DNA of 64,000 bases. It comes from Moesziomyces globuligerus. Its lineage: Eukaryota > Basidiomycota > Ustilaginomycetes > Ustilaginales > Ustilaginaceae. Below the pieces are notes generated by a model that saw only the letters and a program-made list of their open reading frames with translations, was not told the origin of the DNA and made no database searches. The position numbers and the translations under genes are program-made. The stretch spans positions 868,001-932,000 of the forward strand of contig JARVLF010000018.1 of assembly GCA_030849465.1 (NCBI GenBank). Direction: 5' to 3'. Shown in pieces: positions 1 through 11,406 of this stretch (the first letter of the stretch is position 1; each line of letters starts with the position of its first letter).

Positions 1-152
1 ATAAGTACCCACCTCCTATCTCGTCCAGCAGCGTTACCCATCACCACCACAATCTCCTGGCTCTGACTCCAACCGCCAGCTCCTCCTCCGTCTCGACTCC
101 AGCGGCCGCTCTCTGCTCGCTACCGCAGACACCCGGCCAAGCGGCTTTCACC

Positions 153-1913
153 ATGTCCGACATGCCGGGCTACGATGCGGTGCCCGTCCCCGTGCTCGAC
201 AGCACGCTCGGAAAGTAAGTTGACTGGTCCCGCTTGCTGCAGTACGGTCGCACGTTGCTAACTCCCTCAGGTTGCTTCTCCCCCCATCTTTGCATCGTGG
301 CTCGACTCGTCCCTTAGCACGGACATCATGGTAGGTGTGCCGACCGCCTCCCGGCTTGCTCTGCGCCAGGATTCAGACGGGCTGACCTGCGACCTCGTTC
401 TCTCCTCTACTGGCAGACGCGCATCTCGCTCAACTTTGCTGTTCCGCTTTCGTTGATGCTGCTCGAGGATTCGTGGTACGCGCTCGTGCGTGCGTGGCCG
501 CTGCTGGCCGCGCGCGTCCGTCCGACGCCAACCACCCCCTCGGGCCTCTCGTACCTCATCCCACAGCCGGACACGCTCGCAGGCCTTGAGAAGCGCTCAC
601 GCACCTCGGCCGCTGCGCGCGAAAAGCATCTCGTGCTCGTCGATGCTTCGTCGCGCTCCATCTCGAGCTACCACGCAATCGCCGCTCGCGCAATCGAGTC
701 GAGCCTCCGCAGGGATACCGTCACGATCGGTGGAGCCCCCGATCCCGCCGAACAGGAGCGCATGACGTGTGCGAACGCATGCTCGTCGTTCAAACAGCTC
801 CTCTCCGCCGACCAGGCGTACATCACCGCGCAGGCGACGCGCTGGAGCGACGCCACCACCATCACGCTCGCCTTCAGCCACATTGCCGGCGACGCCTTCA
901 CCGTCAAGGCCGTCCTGCAAGCCTGGCGTCAGGCGCTCGAGAACCAAGCTCCCGCGCCGCTACAGGGCCTCGGCGTGGATCCGTTCATCACCTACCTGCC
1001 CCCCGACGGCAAGCATAGCAAGCGGGACGAGCACGACGAGAAGGACGCCCAGCGCGGCAAGCGCGAGGTCGGCATGCCGCTCGGATGGTACAAGTACGGC
1101 CTTTGGGACAAGGTGCGCCTGGCGTGCAATCTCGTGTGGGACATCAAGGTGAAGCGACCCGAGAAGAGCATGCGCCAGTACTACCTGTACATGCCGCAGG
1201 AGAAGGTGCAGGAGTTGATGGCCGAAGCGCGCGCGCATGTCGAGCGGCTCGTTGCCGCATCCACCGAGGCGGAGAGCGAGAAGGAGGCAAAGGAGACGGC
1301 GATCAGCACCTTCAACGTGCTCCTCGCCTGGCTGCTGCAAAACATCCACGCGGCCAATCCCAAGCGCAAGCGTCTCAGCACCGTCGTCACGATTGTCAAT
1401 GCAAAGACGCGTCCTCCGGCACGCCACGATGCTGCCGACTACCCACCGCACCAGATGTGGGGTGGCGCGTTTGGCGTTCCGCTCGAGCCGCTCGCTTCGG
1501 GCGACTACGCCACGCTGCCACTCGGTCAGCTCGCTCTGGCCATCCGCACCGCGCTGACCAAGCAGATCGAACCCGAAAACATCCAGGCCAACGTCGTCAG
1601 CGCACTCCGCCATACGCTCTGGACCAAGCCCTCGGGCAAGCTCGTCTTCTTCGCCAGACCCAACCACTACCTCTTTGGATGCACAGAGTGGCGCTCGACA
1701 AGGTTCGGCGAGGTGGACTTCGGCGCAGCCGCTTCTCCACCCACCAGCGCCAGGCCAGCGGCCATCAACACCGACATGTGCATCGCCACCACCAAACGCA
1801 ATCGCTGGGTCATCTTTGGCGACATGGGCGGCGGCGTCTGGTTCTCGGGCTTCCTCACCCGCCACGAGGCCACCCACCCACACGGCTTCGGCAGGTACCA
1901 TCACATCCAGTAA
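153..1913 (+). CDS. mat1: MEL acetyltransferase Mat1 (frame broken in exon 2 as given)
   Basis: This is the acetyl-CoA-dependent acetyltransferase that acetylates the mannose C4/C6 hydroxyls of MEL. I read three exons: 153-214, 271-330 and 417-1913. Both introns have GT-AG ends and the first has a GCTAAC branch point at about 256. Exon 3 carries a BAHD/condensation-type HXXXD motif (SHIAGD, nt 876-893; His and Asp about residues 196 and 200). The C-terminus (HHIQ) is not a PTS1, unlike the two acyltransferases downstream. The exons total 1619 nt, one base short of a multiple of three. Exon 1 reads MSDMPGYDAV..., and exon 3 is in frame with an exon 2 reading ...ASWLDSSLSTDIM, but exon 1 joins exon 2 in the wrong frame and meets a stop at the exon 2/3 junction. 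One missing base in or near the C6 run at 280-285 explains this. Family call from motif and cluster position; whether the break is real is open. Confidence 0.82.
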
Positions 1914-2086
1914 CCCATCGGCACCCTTTCGATGATTCCTTCTTGTGAAGAGTGGCAACCCTGAACTCTTTCAACATTGACGGTCTTGGTTTAGAGTGCA
2001 GCGAGCTGGGCGAGATCTTCAAACCTCTATGCATTGCAAGTGAGCGGCGATCCGAGACTGAAAGAAGCGGACCAAGGAGGAAAGGA

Positions 2087-3818
2087 TCAAGGTACAGCAG
2101 AATCGAGGGTGGGTTCGGACGAGGTGAGGCTAGCAGCCGGAGAGTCCGCGCCTGTCTTCTCCTCGAGCACGGCCTGGCTCTTGATAAAGTCGGGCAGAGG
2201 CAGATCCTTGAGCAACAAGGTGGAGAGGAATCCGACGAGGGCCAGCGGAAGGAAGAGCCAGTACGAGGTCGCGATGGCGTCTGCGTAGATCGCCTTGACC
2301 AGGCCCTGGAGCTCTGCAGGAAGATGACGGAGGGACTCGGCAAAGGCGATGACGGTAAAGTCGTTGAGGCCGAGCGGGCTGAGCTGGGCGTAGTGCGGGC
2401 GGAGGTTCTTGGCCGCCTGCGTGGCAAAGATCGTCGTGGCACCCGTGATGCCCCACACGGCGCCAAAGGTTCTCGTGAAAGCGTAGGCGGCCGTGGCAGC
2501 TTCGAGCCTGTTGACCGGCAGCGAGGCTTGGATGGGCGGGAGGGTGATGGGGAACAAGATCCCGATCCCTGCTCCGGCCAGGATCTGCGAAAGCGCCCAT
2601 TCGACCTTGCTCGTCCCCACCGACCAGCGCGTCAGCCATCCAATCCCGCCCGCCATAAACGCCCATCCGACAAAGATGAGCTTCTTGTACCGACCCGTCA
2701 GGCTGATCAGGAGGCCAGCAATCAGCGCAAGTGGAGTCGAGGGCGCGGTCAGCGGGAACGACCAGATGGCCGACTGGAGAGGAGTCCGGTCCTTGACGGC
2801 CTGGAAGTAGATCGGCACCATGTAGATAATGCCGTAGAAGACGACGCCGTGCAGGAAGGTCTGCAGGTAGGCCACCGCAGCAGTGGTGTTGGAGAAGAGA
2901 TCGCGCGGAAAGACGGGGGTGCGGCAGAGTCGGTTGGGCACCCATTCGAGCAGCAGGAAGATCACCAGACCGCAGATTCCAGCGACGAGGGGAACCCAGA
3001 CGCGCGCATCCGACCATCGGTACTTGATGCCTCCTTCTGTCACTGCGATCAGCACGGCGGTGACCGAGCCAAAAAGCACGCCGTTGCCGACCAGGTCGAG
3101 CCTCTCCCACTTCTGCCTACCCGTCAGAAGGGGCACGCGAATGTTGAGCACGAGCACGAGCAGCACGAGCGCCACGGCACCGATGGGCAGATTGATCCAG
3201 AAGATCCATGGCCAGCTGGTGTGGCTAAAGACGCCTCCGAGCACAGGCGCGATGAAGCCGGCCACGGCAAAGACGAGCGCGATGAGGCCAAAGTAGACGC
3301 CCCTCTCGCGGAGCGTGGTGAGGTCGGACATGATGATCTCGGACATGGCGTGGATGCCGCCGCCTCCGAGGCCCTGGATGCCTCGACCGACGACGAGGAC
3401 GAGCATGGTCTTGGCCGTAGCGCAAACGACCGAGCCGACGAGAAAGATGACAAGCGCCGCGTTGACCGACGTCTTGCGTCCGAGCGAGCAGCTCAGCCCG
3501 CCAAAGATCGGCTGCGACGCTACCATGGGCAGCAGAAACGCCGACGTCACCCAGTTGGCCGCAATCGACGACGCAGGCAGCGCAGCAACGATCGCCGGCA
3601 GCGCCGTCGAGATCATGGTCATATCCAGCGCTGTCGACGCAGTTCCCAAGTCGTCAGCCTAGTGTGCAGAGGATTGGCTACGAGCGCGCTGTGCACCCAC
3701 CTGCAAGAAACGCAATCAGCATCAGCGCCGCAAAGATCGTCCAGAACCGCCAGTCCTTCTTCATCCTCGGACGCTCGCCATCGACGCTGCCGGCCGTCAG
3801 ATCGGCCTTGTCAGCCAT
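2087..3818 (-). CDS. mmf1: MEL exporter Mmf1, MFS 14-TM (DHA2-type)
   Basis: This major facilitator is the expected MEL exporter at the plasma membrane. Two exons: 3818-3701 and 3630-2087, with a 70-nt intron. The acceptor at 3632-3631 was chosen because it restores the family signature ALDMTMISTALP across the junction. A nearer AG at 3660 runs into a stop. The product is about 553 aa. Visible drug:H+ antiporter motifs are LGRKTS (loop 2-3) and GRGIQGLGGGGI (motif B), and hydrophobic segments continue to the C-terminus. Its 3' end converges with mat1 (173 bp apart), and it is read in the same direction as mac1. In-frame codons run upstream to 3911, but the ATG at 3818 gives a normal short acidic N-terminus. 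Identity rests on family plus position in the MEL cluster. Confidence 0.88.
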
Positions 3819-6495
3819 CGTGTAGTAGTATGGACTGGTCTTGCTTACACCTTGGGCACTTCGATGGTGTTCGAGTCGTGAGTCGTACGTCTTGAGTCTT
3901 GATTGCGACAAAGCTGTGATCCGCTGTGTCTATGCACTCGATGCGGTGGCAAGGGTGGACGTGAATCGCTGGCCGTGAGAAGCTCAGTGAGTCGGAGCAC
4001 GCGGGATTGACGACGCAGAGGGCCGACTAGGTAGCGTATGGATGAATGCAAGGCCCACTGCGAGGCTGGAACGGAGGCTGCGGGTAGAGGTGAGCGTTGC
4101 GGGTCAGGCCTCTCCACTCCAATGTTGCTCAAGACGGGTGTGAGCTGCTTGCTTGAGCTGCTGAGTATGGTGAAAAGGATGGCGTCGAACGTGTCAAGGG
4201 AGCTAGCACTGCGAACTCGGTCGTCGGCTGTGATAGGAGACGGTCGAGATGTATGCTGTTGAAAGCCGGTGGTCTCAGCGTACGGTGTCTCGCGGCGCCT
4301 AGCGTGATGCGATCTCAGGTACAGGCTCCTAGTCGTCTTTGTGCTAGCCGGCCCTGTGTCTCTGAGGAACGGGCCGCATGAGCGTGTGTGAACAGCATCC
4401 ATCCTTGCACCTGCGCCACCAAGTGCCAAGGGCGGCTGCCGCTCTCACCACCGAGTCGGACTGAATATAGGGTCAGTCCGACCCGGACCCAGGCTGCTGA
4501 TGGACTTTTTTTAATTCGTCTTCTTTTCAGTATTTCCACTTTTGATTTTCTGGATGTGATGGGCCCGGTGGTTGGCGCAGTGAGACACGACCGAAACCGC
4601 CTCGGAAGCTCGTTGGCAGCCTCATGCACGACATATGGATCGGCTAGCTTCCATGCAGCATGTACGTCGGCAAGGCGAAACAATGCTTTCATGCCGGTAC
4701 GATCCCCCACGCTCCCCTTCCACTTCCTTTTTCGGGCACTCGATAAGGTGGCAACATTCAGCAAAGCCGTCGCGAGCGCCCAGCGCGCAAGGAGATGTGG
4801 TCGAGACATGGCGTTCGATGTCAAGAACACAGAGCAGGCCGAACAGAATTTGCTGACGATCTGCGCTAGGCTTATGCACCAACGTCGAGCTCAGCAAGGG
4901 CATGAATTTCACAGGGCGTGGCGCTAAGGACGAACGTGTGTGGTTGTAGGTCGTCATGCTGCGCCTGGCTTCTAAATCCGCGCGAGCAAAGAATGCGCCA
5001 CTGGGCTCGATGCGCACGGCCAAGAAATCTGTGGGCTCGGTGAGAGCGGCCTCGGATCGCCTCGATTCATGCGCTTATGCTGGCCTCCACGCCAATGTCT
5101 CGCTGCAATCAAAGGATACTGTACTGTGCGTGGCCGGCCGAGGTACGTCCATGAAAGGCTTAGTTTACAGGCGCTAGCGCATGGTACGTAGCCACCGAGG
5201 GCGCCACCCGCGCCGGAAGGAAGGCTTGCTTGCACGTCAAAGTACCAGCTTGGAACACGTTCCGATGGTGTGGGAAAGGCCGACCGGCTCCTCCAATGTC
5301 CAGGACGCCTACCAGATTGAACACAGGCGCTGTGGGACTGCATCCAGGAAGGCCGACAAGATCACAAAGGCGATTGAAAGCGAAGAAGGCCCCCATGTAT
5401 TGATAAACAGGACTGAACGAAAGGAAGCCGAGCAGGAGAGCAGCGCAGCAGGATCGACATACAGTACCCAAGCCAGGAAGGGCAAGCGCCTGCCGTGGTA
5501 GATGGCGTCTGGGAATTCGCGGCGAACAGCCGATTCCGGATCTTGCATGCCTACTGGGCCGTGATGCGATGGCAGCTCGAGAAGGGTGCTTTTTTCGGAA
5601 GCAACGAGTGCTGTGGATACGAAGTTTAGGTGGAAAAGGCGGCTAGCGAGCTATTTCAAGCGACAATTGGACGCGAAAGAGTAGTCCTCACGATACGCTT
5701 GACCAGTACCTCACTGGATTGTGGTGCCTCTCCACCGCTCGCTTGTCGGACAGTGTGCAGATCGATTCGTGAGACTACGAAAGAGCTCGGGTGCACTAGC
5801 TCGCCGAGGTTGCCATCGAGGGTGCCATGTTTGGTCATCGAGACACTTGTTTGTGAGATTTGCGCTAGCGGATCACGCGCTGCGACGTTATCAGCTAGGC
5901 GACACGTTGGCGATGCATGGCAAGTCATGGATGGGAGGGTGGATGTGTTTGCTCGTCGACCGGGGCGTCTCGGCTAGGACGTCAATCCAAACAACCCGCA
6001 CCGAGCCGAAGCCGTACGAAGCAGCTAAAGAGGTGTGGTTTTTTCAAGGCTCGGGTGGCATTGGGCGCTCAACTTGCCGCCCTCGTCCGTGCTCTTGCTC
6101 GCTTAGCCATGCGCTGCAGCTCTTAGCGCCCGCGCTCGGATTCATTTCGCCGCCCCTTATCGCTGCGGATTTTCGGTCCAGGCACTACAGCAGCGCGGTC
6201 ATTTCGAACAATGAAGGAAATTCACAAAAAAGGAAAGACACAGTACGGTACTGTACCGGTACAGTACAGGATCCTAGCGCGGATTTTTGGCGCTAAATCC
6301 AAGTCGAATCCAAATCTTCCGGCTTAGACTGTCGGAAGCGAGCCACGGCGCTTGGCACCGCTCATCTGCTCATCAGCTCCACCTCGACCATTCCGACCAT
6401 TCCGATGGAAATCGAAACCCGGCATTTTTGATATCTGTCGCAGTCGCAGCATGAAGAGACAAAGGACAACGTTGCGAAAAGTGGAAAAGAAAAAG
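3819..6495. other. Intergenic, 2.7 kb, between mmf1 start and mac1 stop
   Basis: No convincing gene is seen. Several open frames of 100-190 codons exist on both strands (for example 4388-4927 plus and 5721-6296 plus), but they are low-complexity, have no recognisable domain and no splice signals that extend them. The part nearest 3819 must hold the mmf1 promoter. A perfect 20-bp palindrome lies at 6248-6267. Confidence 0.5.
6248..6267. repeat. Perfect 20-bp palindrome
   Basis: GTACTGTACCGGTACAGTAC is identical to its reverse complement. It sits about 230 bp beyond the mac1 stop codon and is flanked by a further partial GTAC-rich copy (CAGTACG just before). It could form a hairpin or a dimeric binding site, or be a simple GTAC-repeat product. 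Function unknown. Confidence 0.6.
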
Positions 6496-8163
6496 CTATA
6501 GACGAGCAGAGACAGGTGCAGCGACAGCACCGAGCGAGGCCGAGGCAGCAGCCGCACACACCTGGAGCCACTCGTAGGTGCGCTGCATCCACTGCTCCAT
6601 CTTGTCGGCGTCGTGGAACTTGGCATCAAAGCCGAGCTGCAGCTTGACCTTGCCGTCGAGCATCAGCATGCTGATCCACGGCGAGGCGTTGACCTGCCGA
6701 CCCGTGTGGCTTGCATCCGTGCGTTCCAGCCACAGCCCCGCCGTCCTCGCCGAGCTCGACGACGGCTCGAAGCGCGGGTGCACCTGCATCAGCCCCACCG
6801 ACGAGAAGCCCGGGGCCTGCGGTCCGATGATTTTGCTCAGCTCCTCCTCGCTCGGCGCCTGTGCCGATCGGTTGGCTGCTTCGATCTGCGCCCACTGCTG
6901 TGTGAGCGCTCCTGTGGCAAAGTCGGCGACGAGCGGGTAGGACGAGATGCAGTGAGCAGAAACCAAGTGCTTGTTCAACTCGCTCCGAATGCGCGCCGCG
7001 ACCGAGATGAGCTCCGGCAGTCGTTCGAAGCTGGGCTCGAGCGAGACTTGCGTGTCGACGGGAATCCACAAGAAGACCGCGTCCGATCCAAGAGGCGTTC
7101 GATTGCCGCTGGCTCCCTCGACCGGCGTCGGGGAGAGCCATCGTCGAGCGTTGCGCACCATGCCCATCAGCGCGCCCGTGCTCGAAGCCTTGCGTTCGGG
7201 GAACGTCTCGGCCGTCGCCATGATGGTCGCGGCCGAGGCAAGGTAGGTGATGCCCGACTTGACGTGCTTGGAGAACTTGAGCAGCTCGCGCGCTTCGTCG
7301 GCCTCCATGGTGCGCCGGATGCAGATAGTCTCGTGCTGGCGCGTCGTCCAGCCCTCCGTGGCTCGCAGCGCCAGCGACTCGTCCATCTTGGCCTGCATCA
7401 GTCGCATGTTGGCGCGCGCCGCTTCCGCCGCCGCCTCTTGATCCGCCGCGCTGGGCTTGTGCTGCTGCCTGTAAGCTGCGACAACACTGCGCGGGAGGCG
7501 CGGAAGCACGTCCAGCTCCTCTTCTGTCGGGATGTAGATCGAACTGAAATCGTCGGACGAAGGCGTCGCATCGATCATACACTGCAGAAGCACGTTGTAC
7601 AGCTCCGAGATGCTTCCGCCGTCTGCAAGCGCGTGCGAGACGTTCCAGACAAAGTGTGCCTCTCGGTCGTTGTCGTCGCCCATTCGCGGGAGGATGAGAT
7701 ACAGCATCGACTGCTTTCCAGGTGTGGGGATGGCGCGGTTGTATGTGTAGGCGCACACCTCCTCCATGCTACTCGCGCCGGGCTCACCCAGCCTGACTAC
7801 CACCAGTGTCTGTTCCACCCAGCGGCGCAGCGATGCCTCATCGCGCAGCACGCGGTAGGTGAATGCTTGCGGAACCGAAGCATCCGTGTGCGTGGTCATC
7901 TCGACCGCCACCTCGGGGCGCAGGTAGCGCGTCTGAATCCATGCCTGGCGCACGCGCGCCACCAGGTCGTCGAGCTCGAGCTCCGTTCCTGCGATGCGCG
8001 AGGTGGCGGGATGGTGCACTCGGAAGGTGGCCGTGACCGAAAGCTCGGTATGGCCGTAGGCGATGTTCTCGTTGAAAGAAGCAGAGGCCTCGTGTCCAAG
8101 ACACGTGCGCGTCCATACATCGCGCTCGGCCTGCTGCCACTCGTAGGTCTGATCCGTCGACAT
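6496..8163 (-). CDS. mac1: MEL acyltransferase Mac1, peroxisomal
   Basis: Single-exon gene for a 555-aa condensation/BAHD-type acyltransferase. The start is the ATG at 8163 (MSTDQ...); an in-frame ATG 69 bp upstream adds only an unconserved-looking leader. The catalytic HXXXD motif is intact: SHALADGG, His177 and Asp181. The last residues are ...VSARL, so ARL fits the PTS1 consensus (S/A/C)(K/R/H)L. Mac1 and Mac2 of Ustilago maydis are known to act in peroxisomes, transferring chain-shortened acyl groups to mannosylerythritol. The gene is head-to-tail with mmf1 and mac2. I name it mac1 rather than mac2 because it is next to mmf1 and has the canonical motif; that assignment is less sure than the family. 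Confidence 0.83.
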   Translation of the reverse strand: MSTDQTYEWQQAERDVWTRTCLGHEASASFNENIAYGHTELSVTATFRVHHPATSRIAGTELELDDLVARVRQAWIQTRYLRPEVAVEMTTHTDASVPQAFTYRVLRDEASLRRWVEQTLVVVRLGEPGASSMEEVCAYTYNRAIPTPGKQSMLYLILPRMGDDNDREAHFVWNVSHALADGGSISELYNVLLQCMIDATPSSDDFSSIYIPTEEELDVLPRLPRSVVAAYRQQHKPSAADQEAAAEAARANMRLMQAKMDESLALRATEGWTTRQHETICIRRTMEADEARELLKFSKHVKSGITYLASAATIMATAETFPERKASSTGALMGMVRNARRWLSPTPVEGASGNRTPLGSDAVFLWIPVDTQVSLEPSFERLPELISVAARIRSELNKHLVSAHCISSYPLVADFATGALTQQWAQIEAANRSAQAPSEEELSKIIGPQAPGFSSVGLMQVHPRFEPSSSSARTAGLWLERTDASHTGRQVNASPWISMLMLDGKVKLQLGFDAKFHDADKMEQWMQRTYEWLQVCAAAASASLGAVAAPVSARL

Positions 8164-9644
8164 AATGGCCGCTGAAGCAAGTGAGAGGACGTGAAGATGA
8201 AGTAGATCGACGTCAATCGCAGTGGCGGTCAACGATGGTGGGGAGACAAGATAGAGTTTGGACGACGAAGGTCAAGTCTTGCGGCAGGACTCTAACCAAA
8301 ATCGACACGCAGCCCGGCAGGGTCGACTCAATCCCTTCACTTGGTGCAGAGGTTGCCGCGCTCTCCCCGAATCATGACTCCTCGAATACTTCTGGATTGA
8401 AAGCAGAGCTACCGTGAGACTGCAGTGGACGTGAGTGGGCATGGAAAGCGACGAAGCGGTGGTGCGCGGACGTGGCTAGACCAGCGCAGCGCTCAGAGCA
8501 GACTACACATACAGTCCTCGAGGGACCACCCAGACTCGGCAAAGGATAGTGGTACCCGGCATGCATGTTGTCGGTGAATTGGACCAAAAAATAAACAAAA
8601 GAAAAAGATTGTGCCCACGGTGTGGTCGGCCTCGCTTAACTGCTCGACACACGTTATCGGACCTTGCTCTGAGAGGCTGGGAAAACCCTGACCTGCTTTC
8701 ACGTTTGCGATGACTGCACGTTCGTGATGACTGTGCCTCTATCGAGACTCGGCTTTCGGATGCAGGTGGAAGCCTCTATGGAGCAAGCAGAACAGGACCC
8801 TGCATCTGGTTGGCTGATGTTCAACCTTATCGGCGGCAGTGATGGCTTGCACGTTCGACCGTCGGAAGACGTACACGCACCCAGTCGCCTCGAGAGGGGC
8901 CGTGGACGCTCCTAATACGACCTTTGATCAACGCTCTGCCGGCTTTCGCTACGTCAGCCACTCTTTCCCGCTCCAGACTGTCTCTCCTGAAGCTCGGCCG
9001 CACACAGTGGCATCAAGACAGGGGCAGAAAGCCTAGGAAGTACGCAGGGGCATTACGCAGGGGCAGGAAAAGGAAGGTACATTACGTGTGGCTGAGAGCA
9101 GCCACCGACGCCATGCGATCGACTGCGCGCTCGGCCGGTCGGAGCTTTTTCTACGCGCTAGCAAAACGTGCGCCACCACCACCACCACCACCTGCAGCCA
9201 CCGTGGCAAACGCACGCTAAGAATGTCCTTTTGATTTTGCCGGCAAATGCAACATGCACATCAAAGACCGTGTCCCTGCTCGTCCTGACTACAGTCCGGT
9301 ATGGTGCAGTGCCACTTGCATGATGGCACCTGCGGACTATTTCCGGACAATTACAGTATGCATTGCTTCTAAATGATGTACTTAATTATTTATTCAACAG
9401 CCCAGCCGAAGTTGTGTTGGATTCCTGCACTTCTCGACGGCTCGGCCTACTCACGATTCACACTCCGCTTCGTCGGCATGGGTACCAGATCAAACCTGGG
9501 CATCCATCTTTAGTGTCAGTCGAGCGACGTCTTCTTCCAAAACCATTGCCAAACTTCGATGCGGTACAGAGATCGGAGCCGGAAAAAGGAGAGAACGGAG
9601 CTGGATTGGGTGCGCGCAAGAGACAGAGTGACCATGCAACGGAG
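8164..9644. promoter_or_regulatory. mac1 upstream region
   Basis: 1.5 kb between the mac1 start and the mac2 stop. No gene seen. It contains a tandem pair of a 13-bp unit (9041-9053 and 9054-9066, TACGCAGGGGCA plus one base), a CCA microsatellite at about 9172-9191, and one CGGCTCGG at 9438-9445. The mac1 promoter must lie in the first few hundred bases above 8163. Confidence 0.4.
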
Positions 9645-11406
9645 CTAGAGCTTGGCTTGGTCTTGGCTGGACGCTAGACTTGCCGACGAGGCGGCAGCGC
9701 GCAGCTGCGAGACTACGCTATCCAAGATGGCCCGGACGAGCTTCGCGTCGAAGAAGTGCGAGTCAAAGTGGGCTTGCAGCGTCAAGGCTCCGGCAAGGGT
9801 GAACATGGCAAAGCACACCGACGCATCAGTGGTCCTGCCGCCCACGGTGAGGTCGATGAATTCCAAGAATTCGTCCGCGGGCTGCTCGAGCTTGAGTTCA
9901 GATGAGGCTCCCTTGGCAGTGTAGAATCGCTTGACTGTGATCACACCCTGTGAGGTGAGTGTGGGAGGGCAGACGTCCGGCGAGTTCTCCGAGAGTGCTA
10001 CGTGGGCGTCGATTCCTGCTTCTCGCTGGCGAATCGCTGTTTCTGCAAGCTGGAACGAGGCCTGATTTCCCAGCTCCTCCATGGCTGCAATAATGTGCGG
10101 AGTGTCAAGGAAGTCGTCTTGCTTCTTGCGGATGGTTTTGGCAAGCGCAAAGAGCCCTGACTGCCCAAGGTCGTTGCTGGCCTGCCCCGCTCGCAATTCT
10201 TCGGGAGACAGATAACCCGAGCCAAGGACGATTGCCATGTTGACCGGTGAGCGCTCCATGAAGGTCTCGGAGGGGAACCAACGGCTTGCATGGGCCGAAT
10301 AGGCCAGATTGGCGCCAAGTGCGTTGTCGCCTTCGTTTTCGCCCGAGTTGCAATGCTGATCGATGCTGTTGACGATGCAGGCATAGACGAGTGAAGGGAG
10401 ACTAGCGCCCTGTTTCTTGCATGCGCGCTGTAGGTCGCGGCTCTCATTGGCCTGAATCCTGGAGCGCAGATTGAGCATGGACATAGTACTGCCGTTGTCG
10501 ATGCCCAGGTTGAAAGCTGGCACTTTGCTGGGGGCTTGAAAGCGAGGAATGCCAACTGTGGGCTGCGCTCCATTCGCGAGCTTCTCGCCGACCTTGTGGA
10601 AGCCAGCTTCGACGTCCGAAGGCTCCGGCCGATACTTGTCGGCATACGCCGTGTTCAGGCTCTGCGGAAGCTTGAGAACCGCTGACTCGATCGCCTCTGG
10701 CTCGAAGATGGTAGCAAGCGCATCTGCTGGTCGAGGATGCTGCCTTGCCACAGTGGAGATGCGTGGGTCAAGGAGTGCTTGGAACAAAGTCTCGGCGTGG
10801 GTCAGGCTCCGGTGGCCGCTGAGAACGTGAGAGGCATTGACGATCAAGCCAGAGGCTCCCTGGCGCGGGCTGACGACCAGGTAGGCACGAAATTGCTTTC
10901 CCACAGGCTCGATACGCCGATTCGAGATGCGATCCACCATCTCTTGGATGGTTGTGCCATCCTTTACGATGATGGCGGTATCCTGAATCCATCGTTGGGC
11001 TTGTTCGAGCGATCGAATCGGCTCCCACGCGGCATGATCGAGATCCGGTTCCGAGTTCTGGCTTGCAAAGACGGTGGAAACGCCAAGCTCTGGCATTTTG
11101 GATCGAACTGCCCAGAGGGCGAGCGGAAAGCGCTCACACAAGGTCTCTGTTGAGACATTGGTCTGGAAGTGGTGGGCGATAGTGAGCTGAAACTGCGTCA
11201 TGGACAACACAAAGGACAGTGAAGATTCGAGCCAGCGTCAGTTCCATCTACGGTCGTTGCAGTGAACGCATCTCGGGATGTACGCGTGTACATACGTTGC
11301 CTTTCTGGTAGTATTCGGTGTAGTTGAGCACCTTCTCGACGCCGACAAGGGGTCGTTTAACGAGATCTGCAGAGACCTGCTGCCAGTGCTGCTGCTTTTC
11401 CGTCAT
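9645..11406 (-). CDS. mac2: MEL acyltransferase Mac2, peroxisomal
   Basis: Two exons: 11406-11296 (37 codons, starting [10 protein letters not shown]) and 11192-9645, joined through a 103-nt intron with GTATGT donor and CGCAG acceptor. The join reads ...[15 protein letters not shown]... in frame, giving about 552 aa. It is an acyltransferase of the same superfamily as Mac1 and completes acylation of the mannose. The C-terminus ...DQAKL is a clear PTS1, consistent with peroxisomal acylation in smuts. Oddity: the usual HXXXD core reads SHVLSG (His159, Gly163), so the structural Asp is Gly. Whether the symbol is mac2 rather than mac1 rests on cluster order. Confidence 0.82.

Noticed and set aside
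1952..3895. 647-codon open frame on the plus strand opposite mmf1
   Set aside because: Arg/Asp/Glu-rich shadow of the GC-rich mmf1 gene; the opposite strand has the full MFS motif set and a spliced start.
4388..4927. 179-codon plus-strand frame in the mmf1/mac1 gap
   Set aside because: No recognisable domain, no intron logic, mixed low-complexity composition; not enough to call a gene.
6613..8175. 520-codon plus-strand frame opposite mac1
   Set aside because: Antisense shadow; no domain and highly biased composition, while the minus strand encodes an HXXXD acyltransferase with PTS1.
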